Shown one piece after another: positions 19,381 to 28,542 of a stretch of DNA of 64,000 nt. The notes beneath the pieces are model-generated. The model worked only from the letters and a program-made list of their open reading frames with translations, did no database searches and was not told where the DNA came from. Origin of the DNA: Chryseobacterium pennae. GTDB lineage: Bacteria > Bacteroidota > Bacteroidia > Flavobacteriales > Weeksellaceae. Numbering within the stretch: position 1 is the first letter of the stretch; every line of letters begins with the position of its first letter. Position numbers and translations under genes: made by a program. The stretch spans positions 1 through 64,000 of the forward strand of contig NZ_QNVT01000011.1 of assembly GCF_003385515.1 (NCBI RefSeq). Direction: 5' to 3'.

Positions 19381-20424
19381 TTAAACGATTATTCCAGAGC
19401 AGTGGTCAGCAATACTTCCTGTAGCAGAAGAAAGAACATTAATTTCATTGTTCATTTTTAAAACTCCCATAAAGGCAAAGATCAGAGCTTCCTTATATTC
19501 GATGATTTCCTTTTCAGGGATAATGATCTCAGCTTCTGTTTTAGCTTTTATTTTCTCGATTAAAAATGTGTTATAAGCACCTCCTCCGCTTACCAATATA
19601 TCTTGAATATTATATTTATTGATGACCGCAGAGATTTGTTGTGCAATATGTTCTGTAAATGTAGCCAGGGCATCCAGGGGAGATATGCCGTTGAGCTTTG
19701 GAAATATATGTTGGTTGCACCATTCTATGCCCAGCGATTTAGGATGAGGGAGCTGATAGAAATCTAAAGAATTAAGTTGGGCTAGTAAAGCCTCAACAAT
19801 CTCTCCTTTTTTTGCCAGATCACCATTTTCGTCAAAGTTTTCATTCAGTTGTTGAGCCAAATGATTCAGGACGATATTGACCGGGGATATATCAAAAGCA
19901 ATTCTTTTTTCCTCTGATTTTAGAGAAATATTTGAAAAACCACCCAAATTAAGACAGGCATCATATTGTGAAAAAAGAAGTTCATCACCTATAGGAACCA
20001 AAGGCGCTCCGTTTCCTTGCATAAGGACATCCTGGCTCCTGAAATCATAGACTACCGGTACACTGGTTTCCATTTTAACGGCTCTGCCGTCTCCAATCTG
20101 AAGTGTAAATTTTCTCTGAGGCTGATGAAAAACTGTATGGCCGTGAGACGCAATCAGATCAATGTTTTCAAGCTGATGTTTTTCAATAAATGTCTTTGCT
20201 TTTTGGCCTAAATAAAAACCATAGTCAGAATGCAGTTCCAAAAGGTCTGCTGCCGGAAGATGGATAGAATTTCTGAGTTTTTTTTCCCAATCGGCAGGAT
20301 AGGGAAGGGTTTCTGCTTCCAGGATCTGGAAATGCCATTTGTCCTTCTTTTCAAATTCAGCAAGACAGATATCCAATCCGTCTAAACTAGTTCCGGACAT
20401 AAGTCCAATGGCAAGAGTTTTCAT
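19381..20424 (-). CDS. anmK: Anhydro-N-acetylmuramic acid kinase
   Basis: A 347-residue cytoplasmic kinase that opens and phosphorylates anhydro-MurNAc from recycled cell wall to give MurNAc-6-phosphate. The start carries GLMSGTSLDGLD (residues 7-18), the phosphate-binding loop of the family. ASHGHTVFHQP, LNLGGFSNIS and the C-terminal DILVSGGGAYN are further signature segments of its ASKHA-type fold. It lies 10 bases after lptC on the same strand, so it is probably the last gene of the operon that starts at 22328. Confidence 0.95.
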   Translation of the reverse strand: MKTLAIGLMSGTSLDGLDICLAEFEKKDKWHFQILEAETLPYPADWEKKLRNSIHLPAADLLELHSDYGFYLGQKAKTFIEKHQLENIDLIASHGHTVFHQPQRKFTLQIGDGRAVKMETSVPVVYDFRSQDVLMQGNGAPLVPIGDELLFSQYDACLNLGGFSNISLKSEEKRIAFDISPVNIVLNHLAQQLNENFDENGDLAKKGEIVEALLAQLNSLDFYQLPHPKSLGIEWCNQHIFPKLNGISPLDALATFTEHIAQQISAVINKYNIQDILVSGGGAYNTFLIEKIKAKTEAEIIIPEKEIIEYKEALIFAFMGVLKMNNEINVLSSATGSIADHCSGIIV

Positions 20425-20434
20425 GGGGAAGACG

Positions 20435-21025
20435 CTATTTTTTATTTTCGGAAAGTCTTTTTGAGCTAAAGTCTCCGGAATTGTTATAAAAAGTATATTC
20501 AGAAAAGTCGTCCTTGGCAGTCATCCCATTAGCACCCACAAGGGTTGAGCCATCTTCCATAGTTACATACACAGTATCTTTGGTATAGATGCGTTTTTTT
20601 CTCTGATCCCAATAAACGCTCTGCATGGCAAATTTTTGACCTTCATTGGTGGTGATTCTTACATTGCCTTTAGCTTCGTAAAATTGTTTATAATCAAAAA
20701 ACTTGGCATATTTGGCTTTGATGGTTCCCGGGAGCTTTGGTTTTTTCTTATCGAAAAATTCAATATCAATTCCTTTTCTGGCCACAGTATAAGGACTGTC
20801 GATCAGCTCATATTTTTCAATGATAGCAGCTTTGGCTTTCAGAATTACAAACCCTGAATCACGCTGTATGATATTGGCATTATTAATGATCTGTGAGGGG
20901 AAGTTCTTGCTGTTGTTACCATTTTTTTTGGTAAGATCCTCCTCACAGGATGTCAATATAAAAAATATAGCACAACTAAAAAGGCATGCTATATTTTTAT
21001 ATACTATTTTTTTTGAAAAATTCAT
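20435..21025 (-). CDS. lptC: LPS export ABC transporter periplasmic protein LptC
   Basis: A 196-residue lipoprotein-like protein. The N-terminal segment ends with a lipobox (FILTSC, about Cys 28), followed by a polar linker. The core has the OstA/LptC beta-jellyroll pattern: RKGIDIEFFD, EAKGNVRITTNEGQKF and GANGMTAKDDFSEYTF. LptC passes lipopolysaccharide from the LptBFG transporter to LptA. ATG at 21025 is chosen because the upstream gene stops only two bases before it, and the longer frame would overlap that gene. Bacteroidota LptC proteins are often lipoproteins rather than single-pass membrane proteins. Confidence 0.85.
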   Translation of the reverse strand: MNFSKKIVYKNIACLFSCAIFFILTSCEEDLTKKNGNNSKNFPSQIINNANIIQRDSGFVILKAKAAIIEKYELIDSPYTVARKGIDIEFFDKKKPKLPGTIKAKYAKFFDYKQFYEAKGNVRITTNEGQKFAMQSVYWDQRKKRIYTKDTVYVTMEDGSTLVGANGMTAKDDFSEYTFYNNSGDFSSKRLSENKK

Positions 21026-21026
21026 T

Positions 21027-22328
21027 CTAGTTATAAAGAGACTTTCTGAACCATTTATCAGCAAAATTAAAGCCGATTTTCAGGTTGATAAAGTTCTGGT
21101 TGATAAGGTTGTTCTTAAGAGTACCTCTTTTCCCCAGTTCTACTCCAATTTCAAGACCACTCATTCTTGTGATACTGCTGTTTTTGAATGGAAGCATTAC
21201 ACCGGCAGAAATACCGAACTTGTTAATACTGTTACCTTCCAGTTTTAGGTTTCCTCTTTCATAGAAAGCTCCATATCTGTAGACTACTCTTGAGAAGTAA
21301 TTTCTGAAGTTATTGTAATTGGGTAGATACCATCCTCCGGCAGAAATTCTGTAAGTATCCTGCAGGCTGTAAGAGGTTCCGAAATAAGAAATATCTTCTC
21401 CTTTTTTATAATCAATCTGCCCGGAAAGGAACCAATGGTTATCGCTTCCATATCCAACCCCTACGGATGCCTGTAATGGAATAAGGTTTTTAGATTTGGC
21501 TTCCTTATGATCAATAAAAATTTCATCTCCTTTAGTACCTGCTGCATCAATGTATCTGTAAGTACTGTTGTTATATTCAGTTACCATGTTGCTGGTATTC
21601 CCGAATGTAGCCGTTGCTCCGATGGTTAATTTTTTATCGGTACGGGTATTTAGCTTCTGGTAGCTGGTACCTAAAGTAAAGTTGAAATTCCTGATTCTGT
21701 TTTTCGTTTCATACCCATTGATATATTCCGAATTGTTGGCGCTAAGCTCAGTAAGATCATAAAGGTCTCCGAAATATAAATTGGCTCTTGCTCCCACAGA
21801 GAATTCCTGGTTGACTTTATAAGATACGGCCACTGCGGCAGTGCTTACACTTCCACTCCCTTTAAATTGGTTTCGGTAAGTAATACTATTGGTAATGTCC
21901 CCTTCTGTTTTGTTTACTACCTCGTCATTCAGAATATCATAGCTTTTTGAGCTGTATGGCTGATAGGAAAGTCCCATTTTAACTTTTGAGGAAATAGGAA
22001 ATGCCAATGATATATTAGAAAGATACGTAGAATGCTTTGTAGATTTCATATCGTTAAAATTCGATTTGAAATAGTTATTTTCGTTGGTAGCTTCCAGTCT
22101 GATACTTGTAAGTTCGAAATTCGCGTTGTTTGCAGGGTTTGCAAAGTTGAAACTACTCGTAAAATCACTTATAAAAGCGGTTGAGATACCTCCCATGGAA
22201 GCAGTTTCGATCGTATTATCATATTTTACATCTCCAATTCCGTATTTTGCATAGGGCGAGTTACTTAGACTCTGTGCATTTAGAAAATATCCAACTGATA
22301 TGAATGATACTACAAAGATTTTTTTCAT
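21027..22328 (-). CDS. Outer membrane beta-barrel protein, FadL-like
   Basis: A 433-residue protein with a signal peptide (residues 1-18, ending NAQ) and the start LSNSPYAKYGIGDVKYDN, often seen in Bacteroidota outer-membrane proteins. Many alternating strands with aromatic ends (GLSYQPYSSKSY, WFLSGQIDYKKG, NLKIGFNFADKWF) suggest a barrel of about 14 strands, resembling the OmpP1/FadL group. It sits one base upstream of lptC and is probably co-transcribed with lptC-anmK, which suggests a role at the outer membrane. The substrate is unknown. Confidence 0.7.
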   Translation of the reverse strand: MKKIFVVSFISVGYFLNAQSLSNSPYAKYGIGDVKYDNTIETASMGGISTAFISDFTSSFNFANPANNANFELTSIRLEATNENNYFKSNFNDMKSTKHSTYLSNISLAFPISSKVKMGLSYQPYSSKSYDILNDEVVNKTEGDITNSITYRNQFKGSGSVSTAAVAVSYKVNQEFSVGARANLYFGDLYDLTELSANNSEYINGYETKNRIRNFNFTLGTSYQKLNTRTDKKLTIGATATFGNTSNMVTEYNNSTYRYIDAAGTKGDEIFIDHKEAKSKNLIPLQASVGVGYGSDNHWFLSGQIDYKKGEDISYFGTSYSLQDTYRISAGGWYLPNYNNFRNYFSRVVYRYGAFYERGNLKLEGNSINKFGISAGVMLPFKNSSITRMSGLEIGVELGKRGTLKNNLINQNFINLKIGFNFADKWFRKSLYN

Positions 22329-22693
22329 TCTTTATTTTTAAAACAATGCGCAAATATCTTAAATATTAATGAATTGTAAAAATTATATGTGGTTAAAGTT
22401 TGTTAAGGGCTGGTATCATGGGGAATTTTTAATCTTTACAGATTATTAATATCAATTGTGAAAGGCAAGTTTACTTCATTTGTCAACTTGTATGTTGTTG
22501 ATTAATAATTCACTATTGAAACTGACGTGAATGATGAACAAAGAATCAGTTTTGCATGTAAATTTTTTTTCCCATATATTCATTATTGTCTTCGGGAAAC
22601 AAAAATTGACCATTCACAGTGCTTAAAAGAATAGATAATAATGAATCTGCTTCACTCATAAATTTCTTTACCCCAAATTTATTCCCGATTTCT
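22329..22693. other. Intergenic region before holB
   Basis: A 365-base stretch between divergent genes. It holds a short copy of the ATTGACCATTCA motif (near 22605-22616) shared with the dispersed repeats near 28500, 57180 and 58300. No gene or hairpin was recognised. Confidence 0.4.
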
Positions 22694-22701
22694 TATCTTT
22701 G
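22694..22701 (+). promoter_or_regulatory. -7 promoter element of holB
   Basis: TATCTTTG matches TAnnTTTG. It ends only four bases before the ATG at 22706, so transcription would start at or next to the start codon and the mRNA may be leaderless. Confidence 0.55.
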
Positions 22702-22705
22702 AAAC

Positions 22706-23824
22706 ATGAATTGGGAGAATATCGCCGGACAGGAAAATCTGAAAAAACTTCTTAGAGAAAGCATTACTGAAAATAGAGTAAGCCATGCCCAGCTTTTCGT
22801 AGGAAAGGAAGGATATGGAACTTTACCTATGGTATTGGCTTATGCAAAGGAGATTTTAAGTCAGGAGAACGAGCATGCAGCTTCAAAAGTAGAACATCTT
22901 AATCACCTTGATCTGCACTTCAGTTTCCCTGTTTTTACAGATAATAAAAACTCTTTAAGTAAAAATAAATTTGAAGAATTCAGGGAAATGATTCTGGCTT
23001 CTCCGTATGCAAGCTACGATGACTGGACTGCTTTTTTGGAATCAGAAAATAAACAGCTTTTCATTTCTGCAGATGAAATTGATGACCAAAATCAGAAATT
23101 TGCTTTAAAAAGCTTTGAAGGGGGAACTAAAATCCTGATCGTCTGGAGAGCTGATAAAATGAACATAGCAGCATCCAACAAGTTTCTGAAGTTTCTTGAA
23201 GAACCGCCGGCAAAAACCATAATTCTTCTTACTGCAGAGAGTACGAATGATATTCTTCCTACCATACTTTCCCGTACTCAGGTCGTAGAAGTTCCAAGAA
23301 TTCATGATGAAGATCTTGGAATCTATTTAAAAAAGAAATTCTCTGTTTCTGAAGAAAAATCAAGAGAAATTATTCATGAAGCGCAGGGAAACCTTAATGA
23401 TGCTATAAAACTTCTTAATTCAGGCGACAAAAGCAATGAATTTGAAAAGCTCTTTGTACAATGGGTTCGTGATGCCTTTATGGTGAAGAAAAAACCGGAG
23501 TACCTCAGAAGTATTATTATCTGGGCAAGGGAAATAGCAGGCTGGAATAGGGAAAAGCAGAAGAATTTTTTAAATTACTGTTCCGAAATTTTCAGATTGG
23601 CGCTTCTTCAGAATTATCAGTCGGAGAATCTGGTCTATAAAAAGATTGATGCTAATGGATTTAACTGGGCAGGTTTTTCAAAATTTATCAGTGGTGCCAA
23701 TATTGAAAACATTCTGGAGGAGATCAATACTGCAGATCTGCATCTTACAAGAAACGGAAATCCTAAAATTGTCTGGACCGATCTTGGGATAAAATTATCG
23801 AGATATATTCATAAAAGTACATAA
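22706..23824 (+). CDS. holB: DNA polymerase III subunit delta'
   Basis: A 372-residue AAA+ clamp-loader subunit, which helps load the sliding clamp on DNA. It opens with WENIAGQENLKKLLRESI and HAQLF, the standard start of the family. The Walker A position reads GKEGYGTLPM and has lost the GKT/S core, as expected for the non-ATP-hydrolysing delta' subunit. ASNKFLKFLEEPPAKTIILL and ILPTILSRTQ are the sensor 1 and SRC-like regions. A terminator follows, and the gene is monocistronic. Confidence 0.85.
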   Translation: MNWENIAGQENLKKLLRESITENRVSHAQLFVGKEGYGTLPMVLAYAKEILSQENEHAASKVEHLNHLDLHFSFPVFTDNKNSLSKNKFEEFREMILASPYASYDDWTAFLESENKQLFISADEIDDQNQKFALKSFEGGTKILIVWRADKMNIAASNKFLKFLEEPPAKTIILLTAESTNDILPTILSRTQVVEVPRIHDEDLGIYLKKKFSVSEEKSREIIHEAQGNLNDAIKLLNSGDKSNEFEKLFVQWVRDAFMVKKKPEYLRSIIIWAREIAGWNREKQKNFLNYCSEIFRLALLQNYQSENLVYKKIDANGFNWAGFSKFISGANIENILEEINTADLHLTRNGNPKIVWTDLGIKLSRYIHKST

Positions 23825-23827
23825 AAT

Positions 23828-23858
23828 AAAACTCCGGAAATTTTCCGGAGTTTGTTTT
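23828..23858 (+). terminator. Terminator of holB
   Basis: ACTCCGGAA and TTCCGGAGT form a strong stem around a short loop, followed by TTGTTTTTT. It lies between the convergent holB and the small Cys-rich gene and may serve both. Confidence 0.8.
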
Positions 23859-23875
23859 TTAAGCAGTAGTGCAAT

Positions 23876-24097
23876 TTAAGCCGCTTTCTTTTCTTTTGAT
23901 ACCTTTTTTGAAGCGTTATCAGCTGTTTTTGCTTTTGCATCACAACCTTTATGGTGAGCATCCGAACATGCTTTTTTATCCTTTACAGAACATTCTTTTT
24001 TATCTTTTCCGGCACAGCAGCCTCCTTCTTTAGGTTTTTCCTGAGCATAGCTGAATGCAAATAAACCGATAGCAAGAATTGAGATTGTTTTTTTCAT
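23876..24097 (-). CDS. Small exported cysteine- and lysine-rich protein
   Basis: A 73-residue protein with a signal peptide (residues 1-18, ending SYAQ). The mature part is rich in Lys, Cys and His: Cys 27, 28, 36, 44 and 52 and His 48 and 49, spaced in KK-x-C repeats (KKEC, KKAC). The pattern suggests metal binding or redox chemistry in the periplasm, but no known family is recognised. It stands alone between holB and the next gene, with no metal transport gene beside it. Confidence 0.65.
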   Translation of the reverse strand: MKKTISILAIGLFAFSYAQEKPKEGGCCAGKDKKECSVKDKKACSDAHHKGCDAKAKTADNASKKVSKEKKAA

Positions 24098-24145
24098 GAT
24101 TTTAAAATTTTTTAAGTGTCTAAATGTAATACTTTTTTGTTTACT

Positions 24146-25270
24146 TTATAAATTTTTTAATGAAGCTTGGAATTCCTGAAGTTCTTTCTCCATGAAATCC
24201 GGATCGTTGAGCTGCTTTCGCATTGATCTAATATTACCAATGGTACTTTCAAGAGCTGTTCTGAACCAGGGGAATTCCTGGCTTAAAGAAGTAAGCTTTG
24301 CCAGAGCTCTCAAAGACTGATCTGTTTGAGCTAATTGTACTGCATGTTCATATCTGAAGACAGGGCAATAATAATATTCTTCTGAGACATAGTCCCATGT
24401 CTCATTATCTGCCTCAGTGTTTATAAGATACAGCATTGCGAAAATAGAAGAGTCTGTATAACCTTCTGAGAATTTGAAACATTCGAAGACAGATTCCGTA
24501 TCACTCTGTTGTATTTTTTTATCCAGCACTTCATGAAACAACGCATGAGAACTTTCTTTTTCAGAGTGATTTCCTATGATATGAAGTACTGTGGCATATT
24601 CTACTTTTACAGCATCATCTTCCGGATAGTTTTGATAAGCTGTTTCAATATATTCCTTTGCTGCATGATTATTCAGTAATACACGATGAAGTTTTGAAAG
24701 CGAAACAAGCTCTTCGCCTGTCAACTGTCTTTTATCTGACATACTTTCTTCAAAATACTGAAGTGCCTTTTTTGAATAACGATCTTTTACAAACCTTTCA
24801 ATCACTTGCCACTGCTCAAGTTTTTCAAATTGAGACTGATCCCAGAATTGGTAAAATAATGATATACGGTCCCATTTTGACTGAATGCCTGCCCATTCCT
24901 TGAAAAGAGTTCCATAGGCTTGATGGGGAGAAATGCTATTACCTCTGTCATCATCGAGAGGAAAACTGACATCAAGATTTGGATTACAATGATATCTTCT
25001 GAAAGCTTCTATGATTTCAAGATCGAAACGATTTCCTTCTTCATTTAGCGGAAAAGCGGTTTCTTCTAATTCTACTGGTGTTTCTTCAATAGATTTGGTA
25101 TTCGTCTCTTCGGTAAATGGAGTAGTTGTTTCTTCTAATGGAACAGATATCTCTTCGGTGAGTGAAGTGGTGATCACCTCATGCGTAAAGTCATTCTTAA
25201 AAGTTCCTTCATCTGTCTGTTGTTTTTTCTCTCTCTTAAATATCTTAAAAAAGAAATCGAATAAGCCCAT
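24146..25270 (-). CDS. Hypothetical protein with Thr/Glu repeats and helical C-terminal region
   Basis: A 374-residue soluble protein. The N-terminus (MGLFDFFFKIFKREKK) is short, amphipathic and basic, and could touch the membrane. Residues about 30-78 form an acidic low-complexity repeat of S/P-L/F-x-E-E-T units. The rest, from about residue 80, is alpha-helical with aromatic residues spaced like TPR repeats (for example HAAKEYIETAYQNYPEDDAVKVEY, read here as two helices). No enzyme motif is seen. It may be an adaptor or scaffold; function unknown. Confidence 0.55.
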   Translation of the reverse strand: MGLFDFFFKIFKREKKQQTDEGTFKNDFTHEVITTSLTEEISVPLEETTTPFTEETNTKSIEETPVELEETAFPLNEEGNRFDLEIIEAFRRYHCNPNLDVSFPLDDDRGNSISPHQAYGTLFKEWAGIQSKWDRISLFYQFWDQSQFEKLEQWQVIERFVKDRYSKKALQYFEESMSDKRQLTGEELVSLSKLHRVLLNNHAAKEYIETAYQNYPEDDAVKVEYATVLHIIGNHSEKESSHALFHEVLDKKIQQSDTESVFECFKFSEGYTDSSIFAMLYLINTEADNETWDYVSEEYYYCPVFRYEHAVQLAQTDQSLRALAKLTSLSQEFPWFRTALESTIGNIRSMRKQLNDPDFMEKELQEFQASLKNL

Positions 25271-25325
25271 AGAGTTTGTTTTTTGTAAATATAAATTAAA
25301 TCTATATTAAAAAATCAATCAATCG

Positions 25326-25356
25326 TTTGATTTATTTCAAAACTTGTGTAAATTTG
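25326..25356 (+). promoter_or_regulatory. Promoter and likely TetR operator of the efflux operon
   Basis: TTTG at 25326-25329, a 19-base spacer and TAAATTTG at 25349-25356 match the Bacteroidota consensus exactly. AATCAA and TTGATT (about 25311-25332) form an inverted repeat over the -33 element, a sensible place for the TetR-type repressor encoded by the first gene to bind. Translation starts 12 bases after the -7 element. Confidence 0.7.
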
Positions 25357-25367
25357 CACCCTGAAAA

Positions 25368-26006
25368 ATGAACACTAACATGGTTTCAAAAGAAGAAAAT
25401 ATATTATTCGCAGCAGAAAAGCTCTTTGCAGAGAAGGGTTTTGAAGGAACTTCAACCCGGGAAATTGCAAAAGCGGCTAATGTAAATATCTCTATGATTT
25501 CGTATTATTTTGGTTCTAAGGAAAAGCTTTATGAGAAACTGGTGGAGTATAGAATGAAGGAAGGACAGTTTTTTTCAAATGAAATCCTGGAACGGACTGA
25601 TATCAATGAGTGGGAGAAAATTGTAAAAATAATAGATCAGTTCTCTAACAGAATCAAAAATCACAAATGTTTTTACAGGATTATGCAGAGAGAACAGTTA
25701 CACGCCGAAAACCCTCAGATTTTAGAATTTTTAAAGGAAACAAAAATAGGATTCATTTCCATGTATTCTCAATTGTTGGAGCGGGGTTTGAAAAAAGGAA
25801 TTTTCACAAAGAATCCTCCTATTTACCTTCTTCATTCCACGGTAAGCGGAACCTTATTCTATGCCCTTAATGCCAAGCCAATGTATAAGGAATTCCTGAA
25901 TAATACAGAAGAAGAGAGTGTTTTTGACGAAAAATACTATACAGAACTTAACAAACATATAAAACATTTACTAAAAGACCTTTTAGGTTATGAAGAGAAT
26001 AAATAA
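25368..26006 (+). CDS. TetR/AcrR family transcriptional regulator
   Basis: A 212-residue repressor. The N-terminal helix-turn-helix is clear: ILFAAEKLFAEKGFEGTSTR, then EIAKAANVNISMISYYFGSKEKLY (about residues 9-52). The rest is a helical ligand-binding domain. It is the first gene of a tolC-emrA-emrB operon and overlaps tolC by 17 bases, so it most likely represses this operon and senses a pump substrate. ATG at 25368 gives the full length; a second ATG 12 bases later (MVSKEEN) is also possible. Confidence 0.9.
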   Translation: MNTNMVSKEENILFAAEKLFAEKGFEGTSTREIAKAANVNISMISYYFGSKEKLYEKLVEYRMKEGQFFSNEILERTDINEWEKIVKIIDQFSNRIKNHKCFYRIMQREQLHAENPQILEFLKETKIGFISMYSQLLERGLKKGIFTKNPPIYLLHSTVSGTLFYALNAKPMYKEFLNNTEEESVFDEKYYTELNKHIKHLLKDLLGYEENK

Positions 26007-27306
26007 CTCAGTGATTGCATTATCACTATTCGTAGGAATAGCAAATGCAAATGCTCAGGAGAAAAAGACCCTTTCTCTTGACGAAGCTGTGCAGCTGGGA
26101 ATCCAGAACAGCAAGAATCTCAAGATCGACGCAGCCAAGATCGAGGAGGCTACCGCTGATCTTTTGGAAGCTAAAAACAGACAGCTTCCGGAACTGAAGA
26201 TTTCAGGAAGTTATATGTACCTTCCGATGAAACCGACAGTAGATATGAAACTTGGAGGAGCTTCAGGTGGAGCGGGTGGTCCGGAGATTCATCAGGTATT
26301 GTATGGTTCTGCTAATCTTAGTGTTCCTATTTACAGTGGCGGAAGAATCAAATATGGGATTCAGTCAGCAAAATATCTGGTAGAAGCATCAAAGTTAAGC
26401 ACTGAAAATAATAAGACTGCTATTGCTTATAATGTTGCCCAGGCTTATAATAACCTGTTTAAAGCCAATCAGTCAATCAAAGTTTTTGAAGAAAATCTTG
26501 CCGCTTCCCAGAAGAGAGACGAAACTTTCCTTAAAATGGAAAACAACGGATTGATTGCCAGAAACGACAGGTTAAAAGCCAATCTTCAGACTTCTAATAT
26601 TGAACTTCAGTTACTTGAAGCTAAAAACAACTACAATATTGCGAACATCAATATGGATTTGCTATTAGGACTTCCTGATAATACAGAACTTGAAGTGGAT
26701 CAGAATTATATTGAAGAAGGCTCGGAGGTAAAAGCTGTTGACTTTTATGTAAACGAAGCCAGAGAAAACCGTAAGGACCTTCAGGCTTTAGTTCAACAAA
26801 GAAAAGCAGCAGAATTGGGAACAAAAGCTGCTAAGGCAGAAAACCTGCCTTCATTGGCATTCACCGGCGGTTATGTAGCAGCAGATATTCCTAAGTTTCT
26901 TACCGTGTATAATGCATTAAATGTAGGAATCGGAATTTCTTACAACTTATCCAATATCTGGAAAGAAAACTCATCATTAAGACAGTCACAGGCAAGAGAA
27001 AAGCAATTGGCAGCTACCGACGAATTACTGAATGATAACATTAAGCTTGATGTGAACAGGGAGTATCAGAATACAGACTTTTCTAAAAAGAGAATTTCTG
27101 TTTTTGAAAAATCAGCTGAGCAGGCTAATGAAAACTACAGAATTACAAAAAACAAATATGACAACGGCCTTGCAACCATGACAGAATTACTGGATGCAGA
27201 TGCTGCTCAGATTGCAGCTAACGTTGGCGTAATCAATGCAAAGGCAGACGCCGCTTTAGCTTACAGAAAACTATTGCAAACAACAGGAACTTTAACAATT
27301 AAATAA
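25990..27306 (+). CDS. TolC family outer membrane efflux protein
   Basis: A 438-residue outer-membrane channel of a tripartite pump. It has a signal peptide (residues 1-22, ending ANAQ), followed by LSLDEAVQLGIQNSKNLKID, the usual start of the outer membrane efflux (OEP) domain. Two OEP repeats follow, rich in long coiled-coil helices (for example KANLQTSNIELQLLEAKNNY and the MTELLDADAAQIAAN segment). It overlaps the regulator by 17 bases and is followed 16 bases later by the membrane fusion protein, so it is part of one operon. Confidence 0.9.
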   Translation: MKRINNSVIALSLFVGIANANAQEKKTLSLDEAVQLGIQNSKNLKIDAAKIEEATADLLEAKNRQLPELKISGSYMYLPMKPTVDMKLGGASGGAGGPEIHQVLYGSANLSVPIYSGGRIKYGIQSAKYLVEASKLSTENNKTAIAYNVAQAYNNLFKANQSIKVFEENLAASQKRDETFLKMENNGLIARNDRLKANLQTSNIELQLLEAKNNYNIANINMDLLLGLPDNTELEVDQNYIEEGSEVKAVDFYVNEARENRKDLQALVQQRKAAELGTKAAKAENLPSLAFTGGYVAADIPKFLTVYNALNVGIGISYNLSNIWKENSSLRQSQAREKQLAATDELLNDNIKLDVNREYQNTDFSKKRISVFEKSAEQANENYRITKNKYDNGLATMTELLDADAAQIAANVGVINAKADAALAYRKLLQTTGTLTIK

Positions 27307-27322
27307 TCAGATCGAAACCAAA

Positions 27323-28426
27323 ATGGAAAATAAAAATACACAGGACGTTGAACCTAAAAAGAAAAAAAGTTTAGTTTTTCCTATTATTTTAGCAGCTGTC
27401 GTAATCGGAGGAGGAATCTACGGTTACAGAGCATACAGCTACGGACAGTATCATGAAGAAACTGATGATGCTCAGATTACTTCCAATATGGCACCGGTAA
27501 TTTCCAAAATCTCAGGATATGTAGCTGAGGTAAAGGTAAAAGATAACCAGTTCGTAAAGAAAGGGGACACGCTTGTGATTTTAGATAACAGAGATCAGAA
27601 AATGGCTCTTGAACAGTCACAGGCTGCATTAACAACAGCAAAAAGTAATATTTCTACAGCAGAAGCTACTACTACTGCTACTTCTAAGAATATCAATAGC
27701 TCTGAAGCCGCTGTAGCAACAGCCAATGCACAGATTGAAGCTGCGAAAGTAAACGTTTGGAAAACTTCTCAGGATTTAAAAAGATATGCAAATCTTGTAA
27801 AAGATCATTCTATTACAGAACAGCAGTATGAGCAGGCTCTGGCTGCAAAGCAGTCTGCAGATAAACAGCTTCAGGTATTGGTAGAGCAAAGAAATCAGAT
27901 TGCTCAGCAGACTACTATCGCTTCTTCTCAAACGGCGGCAAGCTCTCAACAGATCAGTGTAGCGAGTTCAGTGGCAAAACAAAGAGAAGTAGATGTAGAA
28001 AATGCTAAACTAAACTTATCATACACTGTAATTTTAGCTCCTGAAGACGGATATGTTGGAAAAGTATCTACACAGGCAGGTCAGTATCTTCAGGCAGGAG
28101 CCCAGCTATTTGCTTTGGTTAAAAATGACCAGAAATGGGTAGTGGCGAATTTTAAAGAAACGCAGGTAGACAAGATGGTAGAAGGTCAGAAAGTAAAAAT
28201 TGAGATTGATGCTTTCCCTGATAAGGAATTTGATGGAGTAGTAAGCTCATTCTCTCCGGCTACTGGTGCTACATTCTCTATTCTTCCTCCAGATAACGCG
28301 AGTGGAAACTTCGTAAAAGTAGTTCAGAGACTTCCTGTAAAAATCGATTTTACAAATCTTGATAAGAATATTGCAAAAAGATTAAGAACGGGAATGAATG
28401 TGAAGGCTGAGGTTTCATTGAAATAA
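27323..28426 (+). CDS. HlyD/EmrA family membrane fusion protein
   Basis: A 367-residue periplasmic adaptor. One N-terminal membrane helix (about residues 17-33) is followed by the motif YHEETDDAQITSNMAPVISK, the biotinyl/lipoyl-like start of EmrA-type proteins. A long coiled coil follows (about residues 90-210), then LAPEDGYVGKVSTQAGQYLQ, the second lipoyl half, and a C-terminal beta-barrel domain. It would link the inner-membrane MFS pump to the TolC channel. Its place between tolC and emrB supports this. Confidence 0.92.
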   Translation: MENKNTQDVEPKKKKSLVFPIILAAVVIGGGIYGYRAYSYGQYHEETDDAQITSNMAPVISKISGYVAEVKVKDNQFVKKGDTLVILDNRDQKMALEQSQAALTTAKSNISTAEATTTATSKNINSSEAAVATANAQIEAAKVNVWKTSQDLKRYANLVKDHSITEQQYEQALAAKQSADKQLQVLVEQRNQIAQQTTIASSQTAASSQQISVASSVAKQREVDVENAKLNLSYTVILAPEDGYVGKVSTQAGQYLQAGAQLFALVKNDQKWVVANFKETQVDKMVEGQKVKIEIDAFPDKEFDGVVSSFSPATGATFSILPPDNASGNFVKVVQRLPVKIDFTNLDKNIAKRLRTGMNVKAEVSLK

Positions 28427-28436
28427 TATCTAAAAT

Positions 28437-28534
28437 TGTTAAAAGTCAATTAAGTGAGAGATCAATAGTAAATCATTTTAAAATTTACTATTCACTTACG
28501 TAACAAAATTGACCATTGACTTTTTAACATCGAA
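28437..28534. repeat. Inverted repeat between emrA and emrB
   Basis: TTGTTAAAAGTCAAT near 28437 is inverted relative to ATTGACTTTTTAACA near 28515, with ATTCACTTACGTAACAAAA and ATTGACC in the middle. The ACAAAATTGACCATTGA block is shared with the repeats near 57180 and 58300. It lies inside the operon, so the mRNA could form a hairpin here. Confidence 0.55.
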
Positions 28535-28542
28535 AAAAACTT

